Of a stretch of DNA of 64,000 nt, positions 43,041 to 56,300 are shown piece after piece. The notes under the pieces are model-generated. The model saw nothing but the letters and a program-made list of their open reading frames with translations, searched no databases and had not been told where the DNA came from. The stretch's first letter is position 1, and every line of letters begins with the position of its first letter. This DNA comes from Sanderia malayensis (Eukaryota; Cnidaria; Scyphozoa; Semaeostomeae; Pelagiidae). The position numbers and the translations under genes are program-made. The stretch spans positions 4,464,001 through 4,528,000 of the forward strand of contig RQOL01000718.1 in NCBI GenBank assembly GCA_013076295.1, in the 5' to 3' direction.

Positions 43041-45840
43041 GGGCCTTTTTTAAGGATTTTCAAGTGGGGGGGGGGCCAAAACGTGAAGGGGACCTATATT
43101 TTCAGAGAAACGGCCGGGTCAGGGGGAGCACATTAAAAAAGTTTGAGGGTGTTGACATACTTGGGACCGACTTTTGCATGAACGAGAACATTTCTTTGCA
43201 TACATTCAAATAATTTTGGCTACCTGAGGCGGCACCATGGTTGCCGCCGAAGGGGGAAATTTTACAAATTTAGGGCCTCAGATATCGCTGAAAAATGTAT
43301 TTTTTTTATAATCAAATTTTCTCCAAAGATTATTTTTCCCAGTCGGTCCACATTTTTTCCAAGAGCTACAACACAAATCTACTATTAGTGGCCAATACCA
43401 CTTTAAATTAGGCAGCCAGCTGAGCTTGAATGTTATTGCTTGAGATTTGTGAAGCTAGACTCGTTTAGAAACAATTTTTAGGGCAGGATTGACTTTAATA
43501 TTAATTTGGGACCAACTTTCTGGACCGACTCGGAAATCATTTGGAGTGTCTCCCCCCCCCCTACACCCCTATTGTGCGCCCCTAGTATTTCTACATTTGG
43601 TTATAACGGACAGAACGGATCACAGTTTTTCAACATTGAAGAAAGGACAGCGAAAAACTGCTTATTATGTGTATTATTGATATAATTAACAAGTCAAACT
43701 ACACTTGTAAATGATATCAATAGGAATGGAAGCAAGTTACATACTTTGTAAGATACCATTGAAAAACAGTGTAGTTAGCTTTCACACACAACGAGTCATT
43801 TGAATCATCATGATAGTCCAGTCAATGTAGATCATATTTTAGGTCAACCTGGAATAAATTGCAACAGAAACGTTTTCTTTGTTTCTAACATTCCTAGGCA
43901 TTATAGAATAACATACTAAAAACTTACCGAAATCGGATCAGGCAAATTTCCAGAAATTGAGTTTTTGTTTTACGAGGTTTAGCAGTTTTTACAATCAAAA
44001 TTTCGGAAAATTCATTACAAACATCTCAATCGAAGAGAATCAGTAAGGTTCATTAACATTACTCTACCCAACTCGTCCTGACTATTAGGACTTCTATACT
44101 TAGACGTTACCATGGTACAAATTTGGCAACATTTTGGCACGTGATCTTTTGATGACGTCATCACAATTTTTGTCACATTTGACAAATTTTTCGAAATTTG
44201 CAATTCTGTAAATGGGATAAACATGCAATAACCAAACTTAATAGATAACACAGATAAACATACAAACCAAAATTAATTGAAGTAGTTGCTTAAACTTGTT
44301 CGTAAATTATTTGATTCAATGTAAATTTTAATATTTGCCAAGTTTCAGGCATACGGCATACTATATTTCATCATCAGTATCTTCATTCTCGAGTCTATTT
44401 GGATCTTGACAGTTGAGACAAGAAACACCCCTGCATTCACCACACATCGTCGAACATTTCAGACCATTCTTGTAGCATGTACATCGCGAGTTCCGGCATT
44501 CTTTCTTGCAGTTGCATCTGAATAGTTTCAATAATTTTGCTGGTGCTGGCGCTTTTGTGGTGTAAACTGGTAGTAGCTTTCTGGCTTTGACTACCCATCC
44601 CCACGCTTCCGGATCTAGATTTTGCCGATCCCTCCAAACTTGCACCGGATGGTAAACACGCAACGAGTGCAATGATGCTGCTGCTGACGTTGGAGGCAAG
44701 CTCTCGGGCGATACGACTTTCATACTTGATGCTACTTTTTGACAAAACCTCGTCAGGCGGAGCTTGTCTAGCGTGATTTCATCCTTTGCTCCATACACTT
44801 TGAGCAGTAATTTCTCCCCCGCAGTGATAACATCTTCTTTTGTTGCTGCTGGATTGTTGAAGACATTTACCTGCGCTTCACTGGGCTACCAGCATAAGAA
44901 GTAGATTCCTTCTTTTTGTTATATGATTTTATATTCTTCTTGTTTATGTATGAATCTCTGCATGATTTATGTACCTTTTCGCCAGCTGTGACAACAAGTT
45001 CATCATGTCTTTCTTTACTGGCATTACAAACGCCAATAGCACCTTTTGCAGTTAGGGTTACATGTGAACCACTTTCATCTCCGACCTCTTCTTTACATAT
45101 TACACATACGTCATAATCCATTTTGCTCTGCCACAAATTGAAGAAGATCATGAAATTATATGTCCGAATTCTGAGAATTGAATGCTTCAAAAAATGCGTC
45201 ATATCAGTTAAAAAAATAAAGAATAGCTCAGTGGGGTTACAGCAGCCCCTAAAGAATTATATGCACCCCGAAGGAGAATTCCAAGAGCCACTGAGCACAT
45301 TGATCCCCACGCTGTTGCTAAGTCTGTAACTTACCTAGCGTGCAGCCGAATCCATCTCGTTTAAAAGAGACTGTTACTTCAATGAAATGTAATTAATAAC
45401 TTCTTGTGAATAGTAATTGCTTGTGGGAAAAGGATTCTTTGCGCATGCGCTTATTAATAGATGATAACTAAGATAACCTCATGGGTTAATTTGGAGTTTA
45501 TTTATACTTAAAAGAGAATGTGGAAAATACTTACTGTCACTTTTTTAGTTAAATACAGGGTCCACCCCTGAAAAATATTATGATGCATAACCAAAATTTG
45601 CCGGGTCCGACTGTGGTAAGTTTTTAGTATGTCATCCGTACTGGTCTAAAGGTGTGAAAACAGCTGAAACCATTTCTGTTGCAATTTATTCCAGGTTCAA
45701 CTCCAGATTGACTGGACTATGATTGCAAATTGAAATTAAGTTGAAAATATTTAACTGGGGGGGCCACTTTTGCTGACTGGGGGGCCACCGCGAGGGCTGG
45801 GGGGCCAAGGCCCCCCAGTCTGTATGTTAAAAAGGGCCCT
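43041..45840. mobile_element. possible nested element with AGGGCC...TTTTTTAA ends
   Basis: Left AGGGCCTTTTTTAAGG and right TTAAAAAGGGCCCT are inverted. Both ends continue into G-rich GGGGGGCCA motifs (43062-43080, 45757-45825). A target duplication is not clear, so the limits are tentative. It encloses the CXC pseudogene. Confidence 0.4.
44361..45122 (-). pseudogene. Cys-rich CXC-type protein, internally deleted
   Basis: The N-terminal piece (45122 downward) reads MDYDVCVICKEE, then LTAKGAIGVCNAS and VHKSCRDSYINKK, a zinc-binding start. A frame change near 44880 leads directly to the C-terminal part (TAGEKLLLKVYGAKDEI, LPPTSAAASLHSLRVYHPVQ). That part ends in a dense Cys cluster FRCNCKKECRNSRCTCYKNG followed by CGECRGVSCLNC. 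The long middle that such proteins have is missing. I know this architecture as a multi-copy, transposon-associated gene in invertebrates; its role is not established. Confidence 0.6.
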
Positions 45841-46963
45841 GATGCCAATGCTAGTTCACCGGCTATTACTAAAAAGGGGAAAGGGGAGGAAAACAGAGGA
45901 AAGGGGAGGAAAGAGGAGGAAAGAGGAGGAAAACAGAGGAAAGAGGAGGAATCTGTTATTTTAAGAAAAATCTATGGTGGTCTATTCCGGGAATTTACAT
46001 GTCAACACGGCTACATCAAGCGCCCATGAGCCCTGGGGATATATGGCGCTATAAAAATGTCTATATATTATTATAATAAAGTATACAATGGTGTAGCTGA
46101 ATATGAACCTAACAACTAAAAGAAGTAGATACGAAAAAATCATCACGAATTGAAATGGAAATACTAATTAACATTGAAAGATATTTCAACCAATAACAAC
46201 AAATGAACAGGCGTGATTTCTAGGGGGGGGGGGCAAATCTAGACTGGTGCAACTGGTGCAACTGCACCAGTCAGATTCTCCCAAAGGCAGTGACGTAATC
46301 GATTAAAGATAACGTTCACACAAAATATAGTTTGCAACACAATAAGTGCAGATGAAATTATTTATTCGAAGTCCACAATGAATCCCATTGATATTTACAC
46401 TTTCTGCGGTATATTATAATAAATCGACAACGTTCTTTGCAAAGGAACGGTGAACGGTGTTGGAAATCCATGCATAAGAATACGTGATGGTACTAACGAT
46501 GTTGATAGCTGATAGTACTCGTTCTGCTAAAACTCGGTGTTACATAAGATAGAGGCTGACTCATGTAAAGGCTTGGATCCTTAGAATCTTCAAAATTCTT
46601 TATTTTGAAGCCCAGAGTTTTAATTTTCAGAAAAATTTTGATTTACAAATCGTCTAAAGCCAGCCATTTTGATAACAGAGTTTACTCGTGTACGTGTAGC
46701 CGGTGAAAGCAATTATGAAATTCAAATTATTTTTCAATCAGAAAAACAGGCGCGATAGGGAAGCCAATTATCAAATCAATCATCGGGGTTAAGGTGCTAC
46801 TTGAAGTCTATTTTAGATTTTAGAAAATTTTAGTCGGAAACTTTGGCATTTGTAATTTATGGTAGTACTCCCTACTGTTTTAGGAAGAATTTTTGGTCTC
46901 GTGTACACGGGCCCTAAATTGATGGAGGTGCGCCCAGTTGAATTCTCGATAAAAGGGGCGTGA
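45841..46963. other. repeats, no gene
   Basis: An AGGAAAGAGGAGGAA-type purine tract lies at 45880-45950. The remainder is the right end of the Harbinger-like element and unassigned AT-rich DNA. Confidence 0.5.
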
Positions 46964-47870
46964 TTGAAAATCTTCCGTTCTACCTATCTTTTACGGTGGC
47001 CCACAAGTATCAAGGCAAAACTTTCTTTCTCCAAGGCAAAACTTTTTAAACTGATGCTCTCAAAAGATCTGTTTGAGTTGCCAGTTTGTCCTCTACATAG
47101 AAAGATGGCGGCAGACATGTTGAACAGTAAAGAGTGGAATAGTGATGAAAACAGCACAACAGAGCTAATTCACCTGTATTTTTATAAAGGATTTAGCTAT
47201 AAAGAGATTCAGCATAAGAGATTTCAGCTGACTGTGAAGCCACTGGCTACAACAACATCGTTGGTTTCATTTGCTGATTGAGCTTCAAACTGGTCATATT
47301 CATTTTTAGTACAAAGAAACAAAGTGATTCGCTTGTACTCTTTTCCCAACTTATTCTTATATTTCTCAAGATCAAAAAAGATTGCTTAGCCCTTATCGAC
47401 ATAATTGAATAATTGAAGAAGACACCATCGAAAGGGCGAAAAAATTTATCCAGCTTCTGATGTACAACGGGAAAGAAAAAGAGCGTTACGTTGAAACACG
47501 ATTGCAGCAGTATTCAAAAATGAAGGTGAAAGCATCTGAACCACAATTGCCGCATCCAAGGTCAGTGTATGAAGAAATAAAACGCATCCTTTTTCAATGT
47601 TGCAGTTGGTTAAATTGCCTTAAGAACAAAGTAATTGCACTAGACATTGAGGGTTTCGGCTGGAAAATTGATCATGACAACGCAGTTGTAAATCCCATTT
47701 GGCTCACTGGAAGTCAGTTGCCCCAATCATTGATTCGAGAAAGGACAAAAACGAGAAGAGGAATTAATTTAAATGGTTCAGACGCTGACGAAGAATCAGA
47801 AGCAGATGATGCAGAACCATCACGAAAAAAAAATCACTACACAAAATCACTACACGCGCTGTAAAAACAC
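46964..47870 (+). pseudogene. transposon-type coding remnants
   Basis: The first piece has TTELIHLYFYKGFSYKEIQ, a helix-turn-helix-like start seen in integrase/transposase-type repeat proteins. The second (47460-47864) has KNKVIALDIEGFGWKI, NPIWLTGSQLPQSLI and an acidic, Ser/Asp/Glu-rich tail. The pieces are in different frames and probably come from different repeat ORFs. Family not certain. Confidence 0.4.
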
Positions 47871-48010
47871 AAGATGATAATGAAACGGTTTCTGACCAAA
47901 GCACTGATAAGCAAGTAAATGTAGAATCGACAAAAGACAGTTCTGGATGGGAAGTTGACTTTATAACATCGGAAAAAGAGAGAACTGACTCCTCGGATAG
48001 TGACTATTTA

Positions 48011-48643
48011 GGACCTGTTCATATGAGCCCGCTTACCAGGCCAGCTCACTAATTGAGACAGATGTAAATTCTGTTCATTATGAGAAAATTTCGTCCCGCC
48101 TGCCGGGATAGATACTGTAGCATGATTTTTTGTCATGATTTTGCATGCGCAGTTGGCACATTTCTGGCCCGGTAAACGGGATGGAGTGTTCATATGGGAA
48201 ATTTCCAGCCTGCCACGATTTACTCATGAGCATCGAGCCAGTTACGTAATCATTATATTAAGTATCTTCGGCAATGTTTTAAACTGCCGCGTTAACGAAA
48301 TTATTTGCAGACGTAGCTATGTTTTTTTATATTTGATGTAGTTCTTTCCACGCAATGTTTATTTTTAGTTCCAGTAGACGTGTAATTGTGTCAGTATCTT
48401 GAAATACATTCGAGTAGCAAACTGAAAATCTGATCGAACTTTAAGTTGTCTATTCCTCTCGGCTATTGGGGTCTGTGACAAACCCGCTTGCCGAGATCTC
48501 GGTAATGCTCCAGTGAGATCTCGCCTGGTGGGCTAGCCCGCTTTCTTGTATGAAAAGAAGACCAATTTTGTATAGGGTTTGGGGAGTAGGTGAGATCTCG
48601 CTTAGTGAGGTGGCCCGGTAAGCGGGCTCCTATGAGCAGACCC
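48011..48643. mobile_element. PIF/Harbinger-like MITE with TTA duplication
   Basis: ~40-bp inverted ends (GGACCTGTTCATATGAGCCC and GGGCTCCTATGAGCAGACCC) are flanked by TTA at 48008-48010 and 48644-48646. CGAGATCTCG-rich sequence lies inside the right end. No transposase. Confidence 0.7.
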
Positions 48644-51006
48644 TTACCTTAATTTTTTCATTCAGTCGTTTCTAAATACTAATTTAGTTTAGCAAATAAA
48701 CAGCCCCCAAAATAAAAAAAAACCCCAAACCAGTCTTAAAACTGCTGATGATTTTAACCAGACAACCTTGTGAAGACGCATGGAACACGATTTGATTGCC
48801 AATAACCATTTCACGGACATTTTGACGAACAAACTACGCAAAGGACTACTTTGCAATGAGTCAGTTAATTAGTCGCTGCGGAGGAGGAAAACATCAAATA
48901 TTTAGCAAAATAATATTTTTTATATCATTGGAAAGGTCTTTTCGAGCTGATCTCAAATATGCGTGTTTCATGTTTATATTTTAAAAATTAAAAAGTTACA
49001 ATACTTTAAAGATAAAATTTTCACCGGAAATGATGTCATCAATCACGTGATAACAAAAGATTTTTCGGAAAGGTGTTCGGCGAATTTTGAAAGAGCAGGT
49101 CCGAATGTATAGGAATCAGTGAAAAAAACAATGTTAGTAAGTTTGTTATATTCTTAGACTATGCCCTGTATAATAATGTATTTTTACTTTTGTGAATTTT
49201 GCACTGTACTGAGCTCAATCGAGCTTTTGTTTACCTTTTTAATTCTACCTCTGGGATGCAAAAGTTCCTCAATTGGATTCAATTTATAGGTTTGAATGCA
49301 GAAGATCCAAAAAACGATTCGCTTTTACACCATTTCACTACCCTACTAGTTTTACTGTCTAAGTGTTTTTGTCTTTTTGGGAGGGCCAAGTTGACCGACA
49401 AAATATTTAGTGCAGAAGTTTTCCCATAACATCACACCCTCTCTGAATTTTCTGGGAATTTCATTCTGCGTATTTCATCCTCTCTTGCATGGGGGCTCAG
49501 CCCCTCTAAGAAGGGCCCACGGGCCCTTGAGCCCTGAGCCCCCCAAAGTCTGCGCCTATGGATACAACCTTATCCCCAAAGCCTTGAAATGATGTAAAGC
49601 TAAATTCCAAAGCATGCATGAAAAGCAATGCATGGAAAAGTTTGAGTACAATTGACGCCTTGGGACATGCAATTGTGGCAACACATTATGTTGTAAACTT
49701 GCGGTCCAATGCTCCTCTAAGAATTTTTCAAGTTTTTTGGCGGGCATCTTCAATAACTTTACGTTGATATTTGATCAAAGTCCCGTCTCCAGGTTCATTC
49801 ATTTGCAGATTAGAATTTCTCACATGAATTGAGACTACTCCAGTACAAGAGGTTGCTCAAAACTGATCAAAGTGGACAGAGCACGTTGACGTTGATGCAT
49901 AAGACTTATGCTTAAGATGACGTTGATACAAATTCTATCAGTCAAATTGAGTACAAGTCCTCGACTAAACGCCCAAGGACTCATTTTGCAAAGAATATTT
50001 TAGGGTGGGGCTTATTCGAGAGGGGGCTTATTCTGTATAGGCAAAAATCGTCAGTAAGATGTGATTTTTTCGTGGCGATATCTATGTCCAAGTATGTTGA
50101 AAAAAAGTCAGTCAGTTAAAGATACAATCAAAGTGTTTCTAAAATAACAGTCTCAAAAGTTTTCAAATGTGAAGTTATAAAGTTCTCCAAAAATCATCCT
50201 GTAAACTTATGATCACACCTCATCCAGTTACATATTCGATTTTTTCTGCTAAAATCGAATAATCCCCGATGGGGGCTTATTCGAGGCTGGGAGCTGAATC
50301 AAGGATTTTTCTACTTTTGTCTTTAGGCTTGGTTTCCTTCTGTTTGCCATTTAGTTTGTCATTTGCTGCGCTTTTGCTACGCTGCTAGAATCAAGCAATT
50401 TAGGTGAAACCTGAAAGTGCAATTGACAATCTAAACTGCAGACAAAATGCCACGCATTTCTACAAATTTTAATCTGCGGGCAGTTGCCCCCCCCCCCACA
50501 TCCGCACAATTTCCGCTAAATATGATCCAGTGGGCTGGCTTTTCTAAGAGAACTGTAAAAATGTAAACATTCTAATCACTGCTCTTTATCAATGAATGAA
50601 ATTATTCCTGCAGCAAATGCGCCGTAAAACCATGCAATTAATTTTGTTTACAACAGCCTCGCTATGGTTGCATTTCTCATCACCAGCGAACATTTATCTC
50701 TTTATATTACTTAATCTCTTTAGAGCCCTTTACAACACTTATTTTGAAATGCAATAATATGTCTTCACATATTTTTATAAAGGGTCTCATAACAAAGGAG
50801 AAGCCATTAAAATGGCGCCAAAACTATCCCTGTCAAGTTCCCTTTTACAATGTTTGAAAAGCGGGATATCTGTAATAGCGAATGACTTGCAATTGACTTA
50901 CTAATATCTCAAAATTTACTAATATCCTATCACTCTGTCGCAAAATTATTTTGCCACAGGCTGAAATTGTCAATTATTACAACAATATATTATTCTCATT
51001 TTGCAG
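48644..51006. other. upstream DNA of VWDE copy 2, repeats only
   Basis: No exon with a signal peptide could be recognised here, so the 5' end of the VWDE gene remains open. 49450-49560 is a GGGGCTCAGCCCC-type repeat. 49965-50305 is a degraded member of the GGGGCTTATTCGAGG MITE family. The rest is AT-rich. Confidence 0.5.
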
Positions 51007-53310
51007 ACGAGTGTGATACAGCAACCGAAGTGAACAACTACCAAAGAAGCACTGCGTTTATAATTGATCCAACGTCTACTTTTGCATTCTGTGACATTCC
51101 ATGGAAATATGGGTGGTACCATTTCACGAGTAAAGCTGGCCAACAAATCCCGACAACCTGTCCACCAATTAATTCATGCGGTAAGTCATCCGTTTGTTTT
51201 CAGTTATTATCATATCACTAATTATACATATCTTCATCATCAATTGTATCACATTGCACTTAGGTCAACTAGGCATGTTCTCCTTATTTTACCATGTCCT
51301 CTAGCAAATTTTTGTTCTAATTGTATTTCCGCGTGGAGGAGTGATGTTCAGAAGATAAACCAGGAAGCTTATTATTGTACCAAGACTCGTTAAATTATAA
51401 TAACTATAACATTTAAATGTAGACGAAATTATTTTAAAACAGGTACGACTGGTTCAATTTGGTCAGATGGGACACTACCAACAACTGTTGGCACTTATTC
51501 AACAATGAACGCCTGTGTACGGGTAAGAGGAAATTGCTGTGCAGCTACATGGCCCATCAGAGTGAAGAAGTGCAGCAAAAACAGCAAAGAGTATTTTGTG
51601 TATTTGTTACGAAGACCAACTGGTTGTTCAATGGCATATTGTGCAGGTATATCTGATTCTCAATGCTTACATTTGGCATCATGTCTAGTTTGTATACCTA
51701 CGGCTTAAATATAAAACCTCTGCCTGTGAAGTACCAAACAAAAGGAAATATCGTCAACGCTAAGAAAAGAAGACAATTATAGGAAATATTTCTACTTCTT
51801 TCAAAATCTCAAAATATCAAATGGAAGAAAATGTGCATATTTTTGTGCTGAATGTTTATATATTTACTTATTCACAATGACTATAAAAAGTTAAATTTGC
51901 TAATAAAAGATTGGTTTAGATGATATGGTTTGGAGAGTTGAGGTACACGGCTTAGTTAGGTGCTCGTGGACTGAAAACACAGAGCACACTACAAATATTT
52001 ATAGCTTTTAGTTGATTTTATTCAAAACTACTTACTACCAAGCTAAATTTTTGAACGTTTTCAGTCAACAAAAGTCCACACGGAATTGGGTATAGGCTGT
52101 CAAATTTTGGCGCAAAAGCCACATTACAACTATTTGTATCTTCTGCATTCTGGTTGTTTTCAGGATCTGAAAGACCATGTCCTGCAGGCACGCAGTCTCC
52201 AAATGGCTTCACGCCTGGCTGCACAAGTAAGCGGCAGTTCTTAACTCGTCATATGCTTCTATAATTTGCTAATCATCTCAAGTTTTACAACAAACATATT
52301 TTATAAATCTCATGTTGAAATTCACACCGTTCTCGCAAACTTCTAAATTTTTGCAACCTATTATCATCAAACACATGATAATTTGCAAGAATGATTCATA
52401 CCAGATTGAAATACGTGCAAGTAAAGGAGAAAGTGCACTATTAAACAATCAATAATTGTCCAATACCATACTATCAATCAGGAATTAAAAAACAAAATAA
52501 AGAATGTTTCTTTTTTGTAGCCTTGTGTCCATCTCAGTATATAAAGGAAGATAATTGGCAAAGAAGTACATCATTTATCGCATCTTCATCTTCATCAAGA
52601 CATTGCGACAGTAGCCTTGTATCAACGCAATGGATTCGTTTTACAAGTCAAGCTGGAACAACAATGCCAACACAATGTCCTGCTCCTTATTCCTGCGGTA
52701 TGATATCATAACTAAGAGATGTGAACAATGAAATGTTTATACATCCTTCAAATCAAGACAAGATTCATCTTGTTTGTCATATCATCATGTTCATTGTTCA
52801 TTTATTATAGAATTGCTTTACTTTAGGTACCGAAGGATCAATATGGCTGAATGGCTCTTACCCGCAACAGATTGGAGAGAGAAGAACTGTGCCTGTGTGT
52901 GTGAGCATGCCAGGAAATTGTTGCAGCCAAACTTGGAATATTGAAATCAGAAGATGCAGTTTGAATGGCGAAAGATTTTTCATTCACAAACTGAAACCAG
53001 CTCCAAGTTGTCCAATGTTTTATTGTGCTGGTAAATTTACTCTCTTATTGGTTATATAGTTACTAGCTAACCCTTTTAAAAGATTACTTTTTAAATGCCC
53101 CATGCCAGTGACGATTTTTATCAAATATTTTAGCAATTCACCACGTCGTCAGGTGTTCATTAGAGTGTTGAATTAGTTTTGTCTATCGTTTACGCTTTAA
53201 TTTATTTCCTAGCCAATACTCAATACATCTGACTTGATTTGTTTTAGGATCTGAAGTGCCTTGTAAACCGGGATACAATTCACCGACGGGATTCACTCCT
53301 ATGTGCACAA
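51007..53310 (+). other. tandem D8C modules of the VWDE gene
   Basis: Module 1 exons 51007-51180, 51443-51646 and 52164-52226 are 174, 204 and 63 bases. Module 2 exons 52521-52697, 52827-53030 and 53248-53310 are 177, 204 and 63 bases. All boundaries are phase 1. Each module has the D8C pattern: NYQRST or NWQRST, a CD pair, WYHF/WIRF-T-S-x-AG, CP..SCG, GNCC and a YC end. This is the domain found in uromodulin and VWDE N-termini. The modules arose by tandem duplication of a three-exon set. Confidence 0.9.
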
Positions 53311-56300
53311 GTAAGCCAGTTAATTTATGTGATACTTGGTGTAACACCCTTGGCTTTAGCATTGTTGGACTACAACGTTTTAAAATATGTTCGAAATAAA
53401 GGGAAGTAGCCTAAATTTTTGAAATATGTGGCAAGTAAGGAGAATTGGCTTTTAAAGTTATATAATTTCAGTCACATGTCTACATATAGCATCTTTAAAA
53501 TTCTAGAGCAATATCCAGCAATTTCTAACGTCAGACTACACCACGAGGTTAAAGAAAAAAGGCTTCAGTTTGTTTGTGAATTTTCAAGTGAAGATAAAAA
53601 TAATAGTGACATATTTGAAGTAACATGGTGGGAGTCTACACCAGCTAAGCAATTAAATCAAGTCAACATCTTGAAAGGAAGAGAAACGAAAGGAATTTTA
53701 CGAAACAATCATACTTATCCGAATCAACCATTATTCCATCTCGGTACAACTGTAATGTTGAATATTTTGTGTTTTTCATTTAACTTGTGTGGATGCATCT
53801 AAATTGATTTATTTATATTTTTGCCATCATACATTACATTATTCCATTACAGATATTTTGCCGAGTTCGTTCCTGGTTTGAGCACACGAATCAGAATAAG
53901 AGTGGATATTTGGAAAGCAATCATTTCTTTGCTGGCATCAAGTTAAGTTGCACTGACTGAACTCGGTATTTCTTTCATTTGATAAATACCTGGTTTATTT
54001 AATTTAACTTTTGATGTTGTGCTGTTTTCATTAGGTCTTTCCCGAACAGCTTCAATTTCGTTTGTCTGAGAAAGATAAGCCTCTTGAGCTACAAGTTGTG
54101 AACACAGTTCCAGTGATATGCCAAGAAAATCCACAGTGTTTTGTTATCGTTGAACTAGGCCAAACAAATTCAGATAGTTTTCTCGACACTTGTACTTTGA
54201 TGTTCAAAGCTGGTAAAATGAATGAAACGAAAACACTAAACATTGTTGCAAAAAGAGATTTTATTGACGATGGAGATCACACGATGGCAGTAAAATTTCA
54301 CATTTTCGACCATATTGATCCTGTGGACTGGAATAAGCATCGAAAAATACCAGACGTTCAGGTAAGAACTGTCACAGCGTTATTTTGTGATAAAGAAAAG
54401 TTATCAAACATTATATGCAAATCATTGATTCATTAATATATTGAATGTTTTATTTGCCGTAGATCATGTCAGTTGATGTTGGTACTGAAAGATGCACCTC
54501 AACTACCGATCCTAATCTGTCTACGTTTGATAAATTGTAAAGCCAAACTTCTGACTATGAAAACCATTATTTTCATCCATGACTTCATATGATTAATTTA
54601 CTTACGGTTGGATTGTTATTCACAGTTATTATCATCATTATCAAGTTGGTGACTACGTTTTAGTAAGGAGCACATGCAGAAGATTTGAGGTTTGTTCCAA
54701 AAAACTATTTGATTAACAATGCCCACATCTTATAAGATGACGTTCAGTATATGTTGTTTAATCTCGATGTAGGTACATGTGAGAACGTGGAAATGTGCAA
54801 GTGTTTCTTGTAACTGCGGAGTAGCAGTAAGAGAAGGAGATGATGTCGTTGTTGTTGACATGTGTCGTGATAAAATACCAAGAGCAAGGTATGCAAGTAC
54901 TGTGAAACCCCATCAAGATACAAGGATACAACGAAATCAAAACGGGAAGAGCTATATGGTAGGTCTTCTTCACTTGATCAATAGCATACTGTAAATGTTC
55001 TTTATGGCATGCCCTAAAGCCCAGCAAATGATATCGTTGCGTTACATGTTGACAGATATCTTTACCATCTGGTGCATTTGTACGCATTGATATGCGTCGT
55101 TGGGGTGGAGACTTGTGGTTCGCTAACATACAAGTTCAAGTTGTCAGTGATGATTTTGGATGTACTGAAGGTCTTTGTGGAACATTTGATGGAAATAGAG
55201 CTAATGACCCGAAACAAAAAAATGGACAAATTACATCTGGGTTTACACATGGCCAAGTTGCACCGCCACAATTCAGTGAAAGCTGGAGGTATGGTTTTGA
55301 GTATGATATTGACTATGGCAACAGTGGGGTAGGTTTTCATAATGCTTGATGGGCTTAAACCAGAGTGGTTTATGGTTATTGTAAAGATTCTCCTTCCTCT
55401 ATTGAGTGTGTTTTAGAGATAAGGGTCAAGTTAGCGTGTGTTTATGACGCCATGTTAACCGGTATAACCAATGCGTTCTTGAGGCAATTTCTTTTCATGA
55501 AACTCGACATGTTTACTGTTCTTCTTCAGACTTGGTGTGGGAAAAAGTCTGTTTTATTACAAAGGTGGGCCAAGGAATTGCACAGCACAAAGAGTAAAAC
55601 ATTATTGCACTTGTGAAGAGACATGCTGTGGAAGCAGAACATCAAATGTGATTTTACTGGCTATGCAAATAGACGAAGTACCGAAAAGGCTTTGAGGGAT
55701 GGAAGGATCTGAGTTTCCCTTGTGGAAGATCAACTAATCAGAGTGTTACACTGCCAGATGATGATAATGAAGATGGAGATTATGTTTACGATCCAGATCC
55801 ACTGGAAAATGTCAACCCGAGATGGCCGACGGCATCTGGCAAAACCGAGGCAACTGTTAAAGCATATTGTGAAGAAAAAATCAAGAACTCCACTGTGGCC
55901 AAGATTTGTTCAAAGTTTCTTGGCGATCTAGATTTCACTGTATTCATTTCAAACTGCGTTGCAGATATACAGGTTTGTTGTCATCGTGCATTTAATTAAT
56001 ATCATTAACTACTTGGTTATTGATTAGAGCTTTGTTGTTGATCGCTTGAAATTACTTTTGAGTTCATATTTGTGGGTTTTAGATCACGGATGATAACAGC
56101 TTTGCCATGTCGGCTATTGAAAGTTTGCAAAGTTATTGTGAAGAGAAATCATTGAAAAACATTACGCTTTGGAGGAAGGATGCAGAGAATGATACATTGC
56201 ACCCTCCTGATGAGATCGCTGACATATTATGTCCAAACCAATGCAGTGACAATGGCAAATGTATTAATGCAACCTGTTATTGCGAACCAGGATATACAAC

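Larger units (their letters stand above)
42871..46914. mobile_element. large PIF/Harbinger-like element or nested pair, TAA duplication
   Basis: The left end GGCCCCATGTACACGAG and right end CTCGTGTACACGGGCCC are inverted, with TAA outside both (42868-42870, 46915-46917). Subterminal sequence (GGGATTAACGAGTTAGCACC at the left; CGTCTAAAGCCAGCCATTTTG at 46651) matches the 14270-15086 element, so both ends belong to one family. The 4-kb interior holds other repeats and a broken CXC gene, so insertions into a MITE are likely. Confidence 0.55.

Noticed and set aside
44437..44745. Second minus-strand ORF overlapping the CXC gene
   Set aside because: Shifted frame of the Cys-rich protein without its own features.
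45226..45300. TAGCTCAGTGGGG resembles a tRNA A-box
   Set aside because: No B-box, no cloverleaf and no 3' acceptor stem. The segment instead shows a GCTCAGTGG/CCACTGAGC inverted pair, so more likely a small repeat.
53472..53506. Acceptor at 53471 for the first VWDE linker exon
   Set aside because: Gives a stop after eleven codons. The TAG at 53504-53506 keeps phase 1 and an open frame.
55365..55616. 83-residue ORF with a start inside the intron before the last vWD exon
   Set aside because: Out of frame with the conserved vWD continuation. The splice sites at 55288/55530 explain the sequence.
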